A stretch of DNA of 64,000 nt, from positions 124,001-188,000 of the forward strand of contig NZ_FOKW01000003.1 in assembly GCF_900112205.1 (NCBI RefSeq), in the 5' to 3' direction. Positions 1 to 7,978 of this stretch are shown piece by piece. Source of the DNA: Natronobacterium haloterrestre (GTDB lineage: Archaea > Halobacteriota > Halobacteria > Halobacteriales > Natrialbaceae). The translations under genes and the position numbers were made by a program. Every line of letters starts with the position of its first letter. The stretch's first letter is position 1. The notes beneath the pieces are model-generated. The model was given only the letters and a program-made list of their open reading frames with translations. It searched no databases and had not been told where the DNA came from.

Positions 1-98
1 GCGACGATGGTGCCGTCCTCGACGGCGACGCCCGCGTCCGGCGTTCGGCCTGCGGGGGTGACCACGATACAGTTCCGCACGACGAGATCGACGGTCAT
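1..98 (-). CDS. Amidohydrolase, N-terminal fragment (allantoinase/dihydropyrimidinase-like), cut by window edge
   Basis: Only the first 32 residues lie in the window. They read MTVDLVVRNCIVVTPAGR, then a segment ending VAVEDGTIV, which is the N-terminal beta-sandwich signature of cyclic amidohydrolases (dihydropyrimidinase, allantoinase, dihydroorotase-like). The family hydrolyses cyclic amide bonds in the cytoplasm using a metal centre; none of the metal ligands is in view, so the substrate cannot be given. The ATG (96-98) overlaps the TGA (95-97) of the transporter remnant upstream as ATGA, so the two were probably one operon. An uptake system next to such an enzyme would suggest hydantoin, allantoin or pyrimidine use, but the transporter is broken. 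The family call is fairly sure, the exact enzyme is not. Confidence 0.7.
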   Translation of the reverse strand, partial: MTVDLVVRNCIVVTPAGRTPDAGVAVEDGTIV

Positions 99-628
99 TG
101 GCCAGCGGTTGTCGAGGCGGGCGCATATAGCTTCGGTTGACCGGTCGACGAATCCCTGAGGTGCCGACCGACCCGGCCGCCGCGATCAGATCCCACCGCG
201 TCGCCGATCGCCTCGTGGACCGGAACGAGGGCTTCCTCGGTTCGATCCCGCGGCCGGGCGATGTCGACGTCGATCTCCCGCTCGACGGAACCGGGCTGGT
301 CGTCGAGGACGACCACGCGGGCCGCGAGGTAGGCCGCTTCTTCGACGTCGTGGGTGACGAGCACGATCGTCTGCTCGAGGCGCTCGCGAACCTCGAGCAA
401 GAAGTCCTGCTGTTCGTACCCCACCTGGGAGACGGGGTCGTCGACCCGCTCGTCGTCCTCGCTCCCGTCCTCGATCAGAGCCCGGTCGACGTCCCGGATT
501 CCCGTCGAGAAGTTGAGGTACACCGGCAAAAACGTCCCGAGCGCGATGAGGGTCACCTTCCAGCCCTCACCGATGCCGAACCCCAGGAGGAACAGCAGCA
601 CCCACGCCAGCGACGGGATGTTCTTCAT
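95..628 (-). pseudogene. Deletion-fused remnant of SsuC-type permease and SsuB-type ATPase
   Basis: The frame opens with part of an ABC permease (from MKNIPSLAWVLLFLLGFGIG to IRDVDRALIE), the conserved region of SsuC/TauC-type membrane subunits. After about 15 unrelated-looking residues it continues as the end of the partner ATPase: LEVRERLEQ, then the H-loop region TIVLVTHDVEEA and the tail VVVLDDQPGS. The permease lacks its start and end, and the ATPase lacks Walker A, the signature motif and Walker B. Neither half can work. The simplest reading is an in-frame deletion joining two neighbouring operon genes, with the junction near 430-470. The stop codon overlaps the amidohydrolase start. 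An assembly collapse would look the same. Confidence 0.75.
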
Positions 629-843
629 GCTTCGGCCGGCGGATTGGCCGGTACCGGTGTCCGACGGGCGGTAGGGACACAAGGGGCCCGGACGCTCGGT
701 TTGCGGGACCATCGAGAGTCGATTTCCGGCCGTGGTAGGTATCGGTACCATTTACGCGAACCCACGACGCTGCGTCAGCGCTTCGAGAGAGCCAGTTCGG
801 CCCCGGTCTCCGCGTAGAGGCCATCTACGGAGCCATAGGCGAG

Positions 844-856
844 GGATACTAAACGG
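844..856 (+). promoter_or_regulatory. TATA-like box of the epimerase gene
   Basis: GGATACTAAACGG lies with its last A 26 nt before the ATG at 879. That is the spacing expected for a leaderless haloarchaeal transcript. It resembles a degenerate form of the ATAACAAA boxes found before other envelope genes in the window. Confidence 0.45.
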
Positions 857-878
857 CGAGCACGACGTCGGTCCGGCG

Positions 879-1886
879 ATGGCTACGCCACCGATCCGTG
901 ACCGGACGATACTCGTCACCGGCGGTGCCGGGTTCATTGGGAGCCACCTCGTGGACGCGCTCGCTCCGGACAACGACGTCCGCGTGCTCGACGACTTCTC
1001 GAGCGGCCGTCGGGGAAACTTGCCCGACGATGATGACGTCGACGTCGACATCGACGTCTACGACGGCGACGTCGGTGATCCCGACCTGCTCCGGCGGGCC
1101 GCCGACGGAGCCGATCTGATCTTCCACCAGGCCGCGATCGTCTCCGTCACGCAAAGCGTCGACGAGCCCTGGGAGAGCAACCGGACGAACCTCGACGCCG
1201 GCCTGCTCGTGCTCGAGCAGGCCCGTCGGGAGGACGCACGGGTCGTCCTCGCCTCGAGCGCGGCGATCTATGGCCACCCCGACGAGCTTCCGGTCTCCGA
1301 GACGGCGACGACCGAACCGACCTCTCCCTACGGGATCCAGAAACTCGCCCTCGACGGGTACGCCCGTCGCTACGAGGAGTTGTACGATCTGCCCACCGTC
1401 GCCCTGCGGTACTTCAACGTCTACGGGCCACGTCAGCAAGGCCCCTACAGCGGCGTCATCTCGACGTTTCTGGAGCAAGCCAGCGCCGGCGAGCCGATCA
1501 CGATCCAGGGGGACGGCGAGCAGACGCGCGACTTCGTCCACGTCACGGACGTCGTCAGGGCGAACCTCGCCGCGGCGACGACCGACGCCGTCGGCGAGGC
1601 CTACAACGTCGGAACCGGGGATCGAACTTCGATCCGGACACTCGCCGAGACGATAAAAGAGGTGACCGATTCGGCCTCGCCGATCGTCCATACGGAGCCG
1701 CGACCGGGCGACGTTCGCCACAGCGGGGCCGACGTATCGAAAGCCCGGCGCGACCTCGGGTTCGAGTCACGGGTGGATCTCCGGGGCGGTATCCACTCGC
1801 TCGTCGACGGGGGGAGCCGTGGAGCCCAATCGGGGTCCGGGGAATTCGTCCTCTCGGACGGGGGAAACACCGATCCCACCGGCTGA
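879..1886 (+). CDS. NAD-dependent epimerase/dehydratase (UDP-glucose 4-epimerase-like)
   Basis: A 335-residue extended short-chain dehydrogenase that probably epimerises or dehydrates a nucleotide sugar in the cytoplasm. Residues 15-21 are the Rossmann motif GGAGFIG. The catalytic pair is Tyr151 and Lys155 (YGIQK), with an upstream Ser in LASSAAIYG. The substrate-binding half has RYFNVYGPRQ and QTRDFVHVTDVVRA, both typical of GalE and dTDP-glucose dehydratase relatives. The ATG at 879 is preferred over in-frame upstream starts because the Rossmann fold begins about ten residues later and a promoter box sits 26 nt before it. The C-terminal 25 residues are Gly/Ser-rich and non-conserved in style. 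The precise sugar is unknown. Confidence 0.85.
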   Translation: MATPPIRDRTILVTGGAGFIGSHLVDALAPDNDVRVLDDFSSGRRGNLPDDDDVDVDIDVYDGDVGDPDLLRRAADGADLIFHQAAIVSVTQSVDEPWESNRTNLDAGLLVLEQARREDARVVLASSAAIYGHPDELPVSETATTEPTSPYGIQKLALDGYARRYEELYDLPTVALRYFNVYGPRQQGPYSGVISTFLEQASAGEPITIQGDGEQTRDFVHVTDVVRANLAAATTDAVGEAYNVGTGDRTSIRTLAETIKEVTDSASPIVHTEPRPGDVRHSGADVSKARRDLGFESRVDLRGGIHSLVDGGSRGAQSGSGEFVLSDGGNTDPTG

Positions 1887-2045
1887 AAGTCGACGGTATC
1901 GTGAGGTCGGCCCCTGTTCCGTTCGATCACGATCGCGACCGCGGTCGCCCACCCTGTTGGCGTGATCGATCCCCCAATACGATGAATGATGTATTGCTTA
2001 CGCTTCCATGCGGTTAACGTGTGATCCAGTCCGTGTACGTGAGAG

Positions 2046-2056
2046 ATAACTAACGG
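2046..2056 (+). promoter_or_regulatory. TATA-like box, ATAACTAACGG
   Basis: The last A of ATAACTAA is 27 nt before the ATG at 2080, so a leaderless message is likely. Confidence 0.5.
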
Positions 2057-2079
2057 TACGGAGGGATTCACCGCCGAAT

Positions 2080-2433
2080 ATGATCGATAGTCTCATCGTA
2101 TTCGGCGTCAGCCTGCTGATCGGCGCGCTCGGGATTTTCATGGGCGCGAAAGTAATCGTGGATGCGGAGAACTACACGTACGCGATCGGTACCGCGTTGA
2201 TCGGTGCCATCGTCTGGGCCGTCGTCGGCTTTTTCCTCGGGTGGATTCCGCTTCTCGGACCGTTACTCGTATTCGTCTCCTACCTGGCGGTGATCAACTC
2301 CCGGTACCCCGGTGGCTGGGTCGACGCGGCGGCGATCACGATCGTCGCGTGGGTCTCGGTACTAGTGGTCCTCTACGCCCTCGCAGTGCTCGGCGTTACC
2401 GGATTCGATGCTGTCGGCGTCCCGGGAGTCTGA
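2080..2433 (+). CDS. Small four-helix membrane protein, unknown function
   Basis: A 117-residue hydrophobic protein with four probable membrane segments: about residues 3-22, 30-55, 58-75 and 85-110. No charged catalytic residues stand out. Similar small membrane proteins are common in haloarchaeal genomes, but I do not recognise a function. It stands alone, with a promoter box directly upstream. The short loop NSRYPGGW between helices 3 and 4 is the only conspicuous polar stretch. Confidence 0.75.
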   Translation: MIDSLIVFGVSLLIGALGIFMGAKVIVDAENYTYAIGTALIGAIVWAVVGFFLGWIPLLGPLLVFVSYLAVINSRYPGGWVDAAAITIVAWVSVLVVLYALAVLGVTGFDAVGVPGV

Positions 2434-2572
2434 GTTCCCACCCGCGCGTCGTCGACTCGAGGCGGCGAAAAGCAGTATTACTCGCTGAACCCGGATCGAA
2501 TCCGACCTAATCGTCCCGAACGTCCGACCGAGTTTATTCGAGGCCTTCGCAAACGGCCTTCTGCGCCCCGGT

Positions 2573-2806
2573 ATGGAACGCGAACTCGTCGTGGCGGTGG
2601 CGCTTGCGCTCGTGGTCGTCGTCGCCCTCGCAGGGTGTGGCGGTCCGGGCGATGCGCCGGAAGAGGACGACGATGATCCGGACGAACAGCCGCCGGACGA
2701 GTCGGATGAGACCGACGAGACGACCGACGACACGCCGGACGAGGCTCCCGGCGGTCACCTCTCCGTCGACGACCGGGTCGGCGTACCGTGGTCGTCGCCC
2801 GGCTAA
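2573..2806 (+). CDS. Small acidic lipoprotein
   Basis: A 77-residue protein with a signal peptide and a lipobox: MERELVVAVALALVVVVA, then LAGC. The cysteine at about residue 22 would be lipidated on the outer face of the membrane. Nearly all of the mature part is low-complexity Asp/Glu/Pro/Thr, ending in SVDDRVGVPWSSPG. Such acidic linkers are typical of haloarchaeal surface proteins, but here there is no folded domain behind the linker. It may be a short remnant of a longer lipoprotein or a genuine small one. An AGTTTATTCG box lies about 35 nt before the ATG. Confidence 0.6.
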   Translation: MERELVVAVALALVVVVALAGCGGPGDAPEEDDDDPDEQPPDESDETDETTDDTPDEAPGGHLSVDDRVGVPWSSPG

Positions 2807-3005
2807 CCGCGACCACCGCTCGAGTTCGCCATCGTATCGGGGGTGGACCGACACGGCACTGGGGCGAACCGATCCATAGTCATACCTGTCATTCCCTGTG
2901 AGATACAGAAGAATAAATAACAATAAATGAATTATAAAAAACACTTTGTAGAGCGGTCACGACGGTACAGAGACGAGTGAGCGACCACCACCCAACTCAC
3001 ATGCC

Positions 3006-3503
3006 ATGAGACGCCATTTCCGACATTCGGGTAGTATCGTCGCTCTCACTCTCTCGTCGAGCGAATTCTCCGTCGGGATCGAGTTCGGTTCCTACGGGCC
3101 GGTATCGTACGGCCGGGAACCGATCCTCCAGCTCGGCGGCGGGCCACACGTCGCCGCGGCCGTCGGGATCATCGGGCTCGCCTTGCTCGGGGGATTTCTC
3201 GCGATCCGCAATCGTCTCGAAAAGGGGGAGTCCATCGGGAACGACCGGGAACCGGATCAAGAGGAGTTTATAACTGATCGGGAACGGGTTCGGCAACTGA
3301 TCAACGAGAACGGCGGCCGCATGAAGCAATCACGGATCGTCGACTCCGTCGACTGGTCGAAGGCGAAAGTCAGCCGTTTACTGGCCGAACTCGAGGAGGA
3401 AGGCAAGGTCACGAAGCTTCGGCTGGGCAGGGAGAATCTCGTCTGTTTACCGGACCACGAACCCACTGCCTCGAAGTCCCGCGAACAGCCGCAAAACGAA
3501 TAG
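3006..3503 (+). CDS. Membrane-anchored winged-helix regulator
   Basis: 165 residues. One membrane segment (about residues 49-68, VAAAVGIIGLALLGGFLAI) is followed by a cytoplasmic winged-helix domain: RVRQLINENGGRMKQSRIVD, then SKAKVSRLLAELEEEGKVTK. The domain reads as a MarR/ArsR-like fold with the recognition helix in SKAKVSRLL. Haloarchaea have many such membrane-tethered HTH proteins, thought to couple envelope state to transcription; the target is unknown. The segment before the membrane helix may face outward. An AT-rich stretch at 2898-2948 is the likely promoter region. Confidence 0.75.
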   Translation: MRRHFRHSGSIVALTLSSSEFSVGIEFGSYGPVSYGREPILQLGGGPHVAAAVGIIGLALLGGFLAIRNRLEKGESIGNDREPDQEEFITDRERVRQLINENGGRMKQSRIVDSVDWSKAKVSRLLAELEEEGKVTKLRLGRENLVCLPDHEPTASKSREQPQNE

Positions 3504-3669
3504 TTAGGACCCGAGTCGGCGACAAAACACCGGGTTTCCGAATCGAACGGACGCGGTGAGTGCCCGCGAACGTCAGCTTGGTCGGCCTAGTCCGGTGTTT
3601 CCACCCGAAAGCGTTGTAGCGGTTTATGCAGCGATACGACGACCTTCGCATGCCTTTACGGCAGTTAAC

Positions 3670-5871
3670 ATGAACGCACGCAACCAAGCGCTCGTAGTAC
3701 TCACCGCGTTGATGATGGTGTGCTCGAGCGGGGCGATGGTCGCCGCAGCCGGTGCCGGCGCACCGGCAGCAGTCGACGAGCACGATACCGACGTCGACGC
3801 AGGAGAAGAGGCTGCACAAACACAAGAAGACGGTGACGAGGACGAAGACGATGACGAAGAGGAGGAAGTAGAACTCGAACCGGACGAACCTGAGGACGAT
3901 GGCCAACAAGGGGCGTACGTAACCTTCGAGGATCAGGCTACTGAGGGCGACGTGGTCGTCGTCGACGAAGTGACGATGGCGAACGGCGGCTTCGTAGTGA
4001 TCCACGACAGTCGCCTCCTGCTCGACGATCCCAACGCGCCGTTCGACAGCGTCATCGGCGTGTCGGAGTACCTCGAGGCGGGTACCCACGAGAACATCGA
4101 GATCACGCTCGACGAACCGCTCGAGGAGTCCGAGACGCTGATCGCGATGCCGCACCGCGACACGAACGGCAACCAGCAGTACGACTTCCTCGGGAACGGG
4201 GACCTGGAGCCGGGTGAAGCGGACATCCCGTACCTGACGCCGGATGGTGAGGCGGTGACTGACGACGGTGACGTTACCGTCGAGCAGGTCGAGGAAGAAC
4301 CGGCTGAGGAGCCCGACGAGGAACCGGTGGAAGAACCGGATGAGGACGTCGAAGAGGAACCGGTCGAAGAGCCTGAGGACGATATCGACGAAGAGCCCGT
4401 TGAAGAACCCGACGAGGACGTCGAAGAGGAACCGGTTGAAGAGGAACCGGTCGAAGAGCCTGAGGACGGTCTCGACGAAGAACCCGTCGAGGAACCCGAC
4501 GAGGCTCCCGAAGAGATCTCGATCGACGTCGTCATCGAACAGGCGACGATATTCACGTACGTCGACCACGGCGACGGAATGCCGGTCGATGACGTGAACG
4601 ACATCGACGCCGACGACGGACTCGACGACGCCGACGACGGCGACCTCGAGGACGACACCGACGGTGTCGATGATAACGATAGTCTCGACGACGAGGACGA
4701 GAACGAGGACCAGAACGAGGACGAGATCGACGATGAGAATGACGAACTCAACGACGACGAGTTGAATGACGACGAACTCGACACGGACGAGTCGGACGAC
4801 GACGGAATGAACGGCGCAGTCGAGGACGAACTCGAGGACGAGACCGGACTCGAGGTTACCGAGGGCGGACTCGACGTGTCGATCGAACAGGCCACCGTGA
4901 CGGCGCTCAACGGCGATATCGACGGCCTCGATGACGTCCAGGACGACGAGCCGGACGAAATCGACGAAGAGGAACCGGACGACGTCGAAGATGACGAGTC
5001 GGACGGGATCGAGGACGATGAGCCGGATGAGATCGAAGACGAGGAACCCGACGAAATCGACGAAGAAGAACCCGAAGACGTCGAGGACGACGCTGATACC
5101 GAAGTAACTGTCAGCGACGCCACCGTCTTCGCGGTGCTCGAGGGTGCCGAACTACTCGAGGACGGCGACGGAACCGCCGCTCAGCAGGACGATAGCGTCG
5201 GGGTGTCCGTCGATAGCGCGACGATCTTCATCGTCGTCGACGCCGAGGATATCGACGACGAAGGAGCGACTGAGGAGCCAGTCGACGAGGAAGACGGCCT
5301 CGATGACGAGGACGATCTCGATGACGAGGACGATCTCGACGACGAGGACGGGCTCGACGATGAAGACGACATGAACGAAGACGACGGCCTCGATGACGAG
5401 GACGAACTTGACGACGAGGACAGCGAAGAAATCGAGGAAACCGACGGCCTCGAGGACGAACAACTCGACGTCATCTTCGAACAGGCGACGATCTTCGTGT
5501 ACGTCGAAGAACCCGACGCCGTTGGCGAGCCGGTCGACGGGGAAGACGGTCTCGAGGATGAGGATGGGCTCGACGGTGAGGACGACGGCCTCGACGACGA
5601 GGACGACCTTGACGAAGACGACGGCCTCGATGACGAGGACGACCTTGACGAAGACGACGGCCTCGATGACGAGGACGACCTTGACGAAGACGACGGCCTC
5701 GACGACGAAGACGACGGCCTCGAGGAAGACGACGAACTCGATACCGACGAGCAGTTCAGCATCGTGGTCGAACAGGCGGACATCTATCTCTTCGTCGAGG
5801 ACGGCGACGACCTCGACGAGGATGAAGCAGTAACCGAACCGGGAGCCGCGATCGGCGCTCTCGCCAGCTGA
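3670..5871 (+). CDS. Secreted acidic-repeat protein with an N-terminal DUF7282 domain
   Basis: 733 residues. A Sec-type signal peptide (residues 1 to about 32, ending AAAGAGAPAA) is followed by an acidic linker. Next comes one DUF7282-like beta domain (about 75-190; motifs VTFEDQATEGDVVVVDEV and AMPHRDTNGNQQYDF). The remaining 540 residues alternate long Asp/Glu linkers with six copies of a short beta motif: VVIEQATIFTYV, VSIEQATVTAL, VTVSDATVFAVL, VSVDSATIFIVV, VIFEQATIFVYV and IVVEQADIYLFV. There is no C-terminal membrane anchor or sorting tail, so it is probably released or bound electrostatically. The ATG is chosen because the signal peptide starts there. A ligand cannot be inferred. Confidence 0.75.
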   Translation: MNARNQALVVLTALMMVCSSGAMVAAAGAGAPAAVDEHDTDVDAGEEAAQTQEDGDEDEDDDEEEEVELEPDEPEDDGQQGAYVTFEDQATEGDVVVVDEVTMANGGFVVIHDSRLLLDDPNAPFDSVIGVSEYLEAGTHENIEITLDEPLEESETLIAMPHRDTNGNQQYDFLGNGDLEPGEADIPYLTPDGEAVTDDGDVTVEQVEEEPAEEPDEEPVEEPDEDVEEEPVEEPEDDIDEEPVEEPDEDVEEEPVEEEPVEEPEDGLDEEPVEEPDEAPEEISIDVVIEQATIFTYVDHGDGMPVDDVNDIDADDGLDDADDGDLEDDTDGVDDNDSLDDEDENEDQNEDEIDDENDELNDDELNDDELDTDESDDDGMNGAVEDELEDETGLEVTEGGLDVSIEQATVTALNGDIDGLDDVQDDEPDEIDEEEPDDVEDDESDGIEDDEPDEIEDEEPDEIDEEEPEDVEDDADTEVTVSDATVFAVLEGAELLEDGDGTAAQQDDSVGVSVDSATIFIVVDAEDIDDEGATEEPVDEEDGLDDEDDLDDEDDLDDEDGLDDEDDMNEDDGLDDEDELDDEDSEEIEETDGLEDEQLDVIFEQATIFVYVEEPDAVGEPVDGEDGLEDEDGLDGEDDGLDDEDDLDEDDGLDDEDDLDEDDGLDDEDDLDEDDGLDDEDDGLEEDDELDTDEQFSIVVEQADIYLFVEDGDDLDEDEAVTEPGAAIGALAS
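4280..4510 (+). repeat. In-gene Glu-Glu-Pro repeats
   Basis: Successive units such as EEPVEEPDED alternate over about 75 residues of the acidic-repeat protein. The copies differ at third codon positions, so they are older than the near-identical block further downstream. Confidence 0.7.
5287..5352 (+). repeat. 18-bp tandem repeats encoding DDLDDE
   Basis: Tandem units close to GACGATCTCGATGACGAG, differing by single third-position changes, encode an Asp/Leu/Glu linker between two of the beta motifs. Confidence 0.7.
5581..5706 (+). repeat. 36-bp tandem repeats encoding DDGLDDEDDLDE
   Basis: Units at 5581-5616, 5617-5652 and 5653-5688 are almost identical in nucleotides, the first differing from the others by one C/T change. 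A partial fourth unit follows. Such identity implies recent expansion or active homogenisation. Confidence 0.8.
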
Positions 5872-5892
5872 TCGGTCCGTCCTTTTTTATCC
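5872..5892 (+). terminator. T-run terminator after the acidic-repeat gene
   Basis: CCGTCCTTTTTTATCC follows the stop codon closely. Archaeal RNA polymerase stops at such oligo-T runs without needing a hairpin. Confidence 0.5.
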
Positions 5893-5940
5893 AGGCACTC
5901 GCACCGGCCGGTGAGCGGACCGGACGTCGATCGCCACTGA

Positions 5941-6023
5941 CACGGATTGCTGCCCCGTTATACCAGCACAACCGCGACCCTGGCGGCGGTTGCGCCGGAA
6001 CTGACGGCCAGTAAACCGTACGA
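5941..6023. repeat. Dispersed palindromic element, copy A
   Basis: A degenerate left arm (CACGGATTGCTG, then CCAGCACAACCG) and a well-kept right arm (CGGTTGCGCCGG, then CAGTAAACCGTACGA) flank a short loop (CGACCCTGGCGG). It matches the copies at 25574 and 47692 in order, spacing and sequence. It lies between two convergent genes. Confidence 0.7.
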
Positions 6024-6146
6024 CAGGGTCGATGAAAACCGTCGGATCCGAGCGCCACTCCGGACGTCGCGGGAAACGATCCGAGTCGGAGCGACGGGCA
6101 CCACGACGCTGCTACTGTTCGGTGGACGGGTGAACCAAACCGGGGA

Positions 6147-6650
6147 TCACTCGAGCAAGCGGTAGAGACTGCTCGCGCCGATCGCAAGCAGTACGACGAC
6201 GCTCCAGAGCACGGGATCCAGGCTCGAGAGCATCGGCAGTTCCAGCCCCGAGAGCGCGATGATGCCCAGGCCGACGACACAGGCGACGACGTGGAGTTGC
6301 AGGACGCGGGAGGGATCGTCGTCGTCGCCGTCGACGTATGTGAGCACGTCGTCGAAGTTCGGCCCGGGGTGGATCGTCTTGGTGTCCGAATCGTATTCGA
6401 TCACTGCGTCCTCCTCGAGTTGCGGCAGATGTGTTTGCTGGAGCGAGACGTAGACGCTCTTGTAGAGGTTGTTCGGAACCGGAGTCGTGTCCGACTCCGT
6501 GGCGGCGATCTCGTTGGCGACGTCGGAAACGTCGATCTGTCCCGACTCCTCGGCGAGCAGTTGAACGATTGCGCGCCGTCGGTCATTACCGAGGATATGG
6601 AAGACCTCGCTTTCCGCCAGCGGACCGGAGCGACTCGTCTGGACGGACAT
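6147..6650 (-). CDS. DUF7344 winged-helix protein with membrane tail
   Basis: 167 residues. Residues 12-100 form the haloarchaeal DUF7344 winged helix: EVFHILGNDRRRAIVQLL, then VYVSLQQTHLPQLEEDAVI, then YDSDTKTIHPGP. Two hydrophobic segments (about 122-140 and 145-163) anchor it to the membrane, leaving the HTH in the cytoplasm. It is one of three relatives in this window (others at 10179 and 33261). It probably represses or activates a local target, but nothing in the sequence says which. Upstream DNA at 6746-6760 carries a CTGTA/TACAG inverted repeat that could be an operator. Confidence 0.85.
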   Translation of the reverse strand: MSVQTSRSGPLAESEVFHILGNDRRRAIVQLLAEESGQIDVSDVANEIAATESDTTPVPNNLYKSVYVSLQQTHLPQLEEDAVIEYDSDTKTIHPGPNFDDVLTYVDGDDDDPSRVLQLHVVACVVGLGIIALSGLELPMLSSLDPVLWSVVVLLAIGASSLYRLLE

Positions 6651-6745
6651 TATGAGGAAGAGATTCCTCGATTGCCTTCGGCGAGCAGTCCATCACCGAC
6701 CATCGTACACGTCTGCCCTATTTGCGAACCACCGACTTTAACCTG

Positions 6746-6760
6746 CTGTATTTTTTACAG
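6746..6760. promoter_or_regulatory. Inverted repeat CTGTA-TTTTT-TACAG
   Basis: A perfect 5+5 inverted repeat around a T5 spacer, in the 189-bp gap between two minus-strand genes, about 95 bp upstream of the DUF7344 start. Its symmetry suits a dimeric regulator. It could also be a T-run terminator for the DUF7563 gene. Confidence 0.35.
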
Positions 6761-6839
6761 AATAAGATGTGTGAAATGATTGGACTATCGGGAACGAAAA
6801 CGAGCCGTTACGTCTATCTCGAGCGAATCGCCTCGAGCC

Positions 6840-7040
6840 TCAGCCGGTTTCCTCCTGTGGGAGGTGGCCGCCGGACTGCATTTCCCGGTACGTCGTACAG
6901 CCCGGACAGCCGTGGACGATATCCCCGTTGTCGCCGAAGACGCGTGCGAACTGCTGGGTGACGTGGGTGCCACAGTTTCGACAGCGAGCCCCTGCCGTCG
7001 ACGATTCCATCGGTCGCCAGTTTTGATGTTGTGGTGTCAT
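6840..7040 (-). CDS. DUF7563 small zinc-finger protein
   Basis: 66 residues with two CxxC knuckles, CRNCG and CPGC, around the conserved core HVTQQFARVFGDNGDIVHGC. The four cysteines should bind one zinc. The role of the family is unknown; small haloarchaeal zinc-finger proteins of this kind are often regulators or adaptors. The protein at 47908 is a close paralogue (VTRQFARVFGDNRDVVHAC). The ATG at 7040 is chosen because the N-terminus then aligns with the paralogue's, including a shared W-x-P-M; the internal ATG at 7010 is the alternative. Upstream DNA (7041-7076) is a short GGTGATG/GGGTGTT repeat. Confidence 0.75.
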   Translation of the reverse strand: MTPQHQNWRPMESSTAGARCRNCGTHVTQQFARVFGDNGDIVHGCPGCTTYREMQSGGHLPQEETG

Positions 7041-7645
7041 AGGTGATGGGTGATGGGTATTGGGTGTTGGGTGTTCCGAGCGTGAAGATTGCGAACGGCG
7101 ACGAGAGCACCGTCCGATTGGTTCGATTGGTTCGGTCAGTTCGATCGAGCCACGAGCGTCCGTATCGCCCGCGGTGTGTCGTACACAGTACACCCAGGGG
7201 AGCAGACGCGAATAAAGGACGGAGACCGTTCAGCCACGGAACGACCGCGAGCGCCGAGAAACACGGTGTTTGAGCGCCGAGATCGGAATCTAGCGAGCCA
7301 CTGCGGGGCAGTTCGGGCCGATCCGCGACGCGCTCTTGTCAACGTGAATTCAGACGGGTTGGTCCGGGTTCGGTTTCCGGAGCCGCGGTTCGCCGTCGAT
7401 TAAGCGCGTCGAAATCCGATATTTCCGATCGGAAACTCGATGTTTCGACTTCGAATGATGGTCTTTCCCCGAATAAGGTGGATCGTTATAAAATACTCCG
7501 ATCGCTTACCGGTCGTATCGCTGGATAGTAATGGTGGTATGCGCGACGACGATCCACGGCAACCCCGGAGCCCCCGTATCGACCCCTCTCCCGATCGAGA
7601 GCGAACGGACCCGCCGAACTGAACTGACCGACAACGACACCGACG
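7041..7645. other. 605-bp intergenic region
   Basis: No convincing gene. It holds a short degenerate tandem repeat directly upstream of the zinc-finger gene (7041-7076, two GGTGATG then two GGGTGTT units). It also holds the symmetric element at 7411-7435 and an AT-rich box GTTATAAAATACT near 7486-7498. The reading frames across it are Arg-rich and lack haloarchaeal codon usage. Confidence 0.6.
7411..7435. promoter_or_regulatory. Symmetric element GAAAT-N5-ATTTC plus palindrome, copy 1
   Basis: GAAATCCGATATTTC overlaps the 14-bp perfect palindrome TTTCCGATCGGAAA. A second site at 48256-48280 has the same layout. It looks like a regulator binding site. The nearest genes are the winged-helix gene at 7646 and the zinc-finger gene ending at 7040. 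Confidence 0.4.
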
Positions 7646-7978
7646 ATGTCTACGCAAGCGAGTAACACCCGAACCGAACCGTCCCCGGACTCCGCCGCAC
7701 AGCTCGACGTCCTCGGCGACGAGTGCGCACGAACTATCCTCGTCGCGACCAGCGAAGGGCCGAAAACGGCCAAGGAATTGACCGAGCGGACGGACAGCTC
7801 CTCCGCTACGGTGTATCGACGCATCAACAACCTGCTCGAGAGCGACTTCCTGGCGGAGTGTGTCAGGTTCGAGGAGGACGGTTCACACACCACCGCCTAC
7901 GAGGCCACGATCGATCGACTCCGTATCGACGTCGGCCCCGGCGGAATCGACGTTACCCTCTCGGCGGCGGAGGAATGA
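7646..7978 (+). CDS. ArsR-like winged-helix transcription regulator
   Basis: 110 residues. An N-terminal polar stretch is followed by a winged helix (about 20-95): LDVLGDECARTILVATSEG, then TAKELTERTDSSSATVYRRI (recognition helix), then NNLLESDFLAECVRFEEDG (wing). There are no metal-binding cysteines or histidines of ArsR sensors, so the inducer is unknown. In many haloarchaea this type of regulator is followed by a DUF7521 membrane protein overlapping as ATGA. Here an ATGA overlap exists at 7975, but the ORF stops after 21 residues. Confidence 0.8.
   Translation: MSTQASNTRTEPSPDSAAQLDVLGDECARTILVATSEGPKTAKELTERTDSSSATVYRRINNLLESDFLAECVRFEEDGSHTTAYEATIDRLRIDVGPGGIDVTLSAAEE

Noticed and set aside
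5287-5706. Regular repeats that might suggest a CRISPR array
   Set aside because: They are in-frame codons of an acidic linker, with no unique spacers and no cas genes.
3933-5783. Long Ser-rich frames antisense to the acidic-repeat gene
   Set aside because: Poly-Ser is simply the antisense reading of Asp/Glu repeats.
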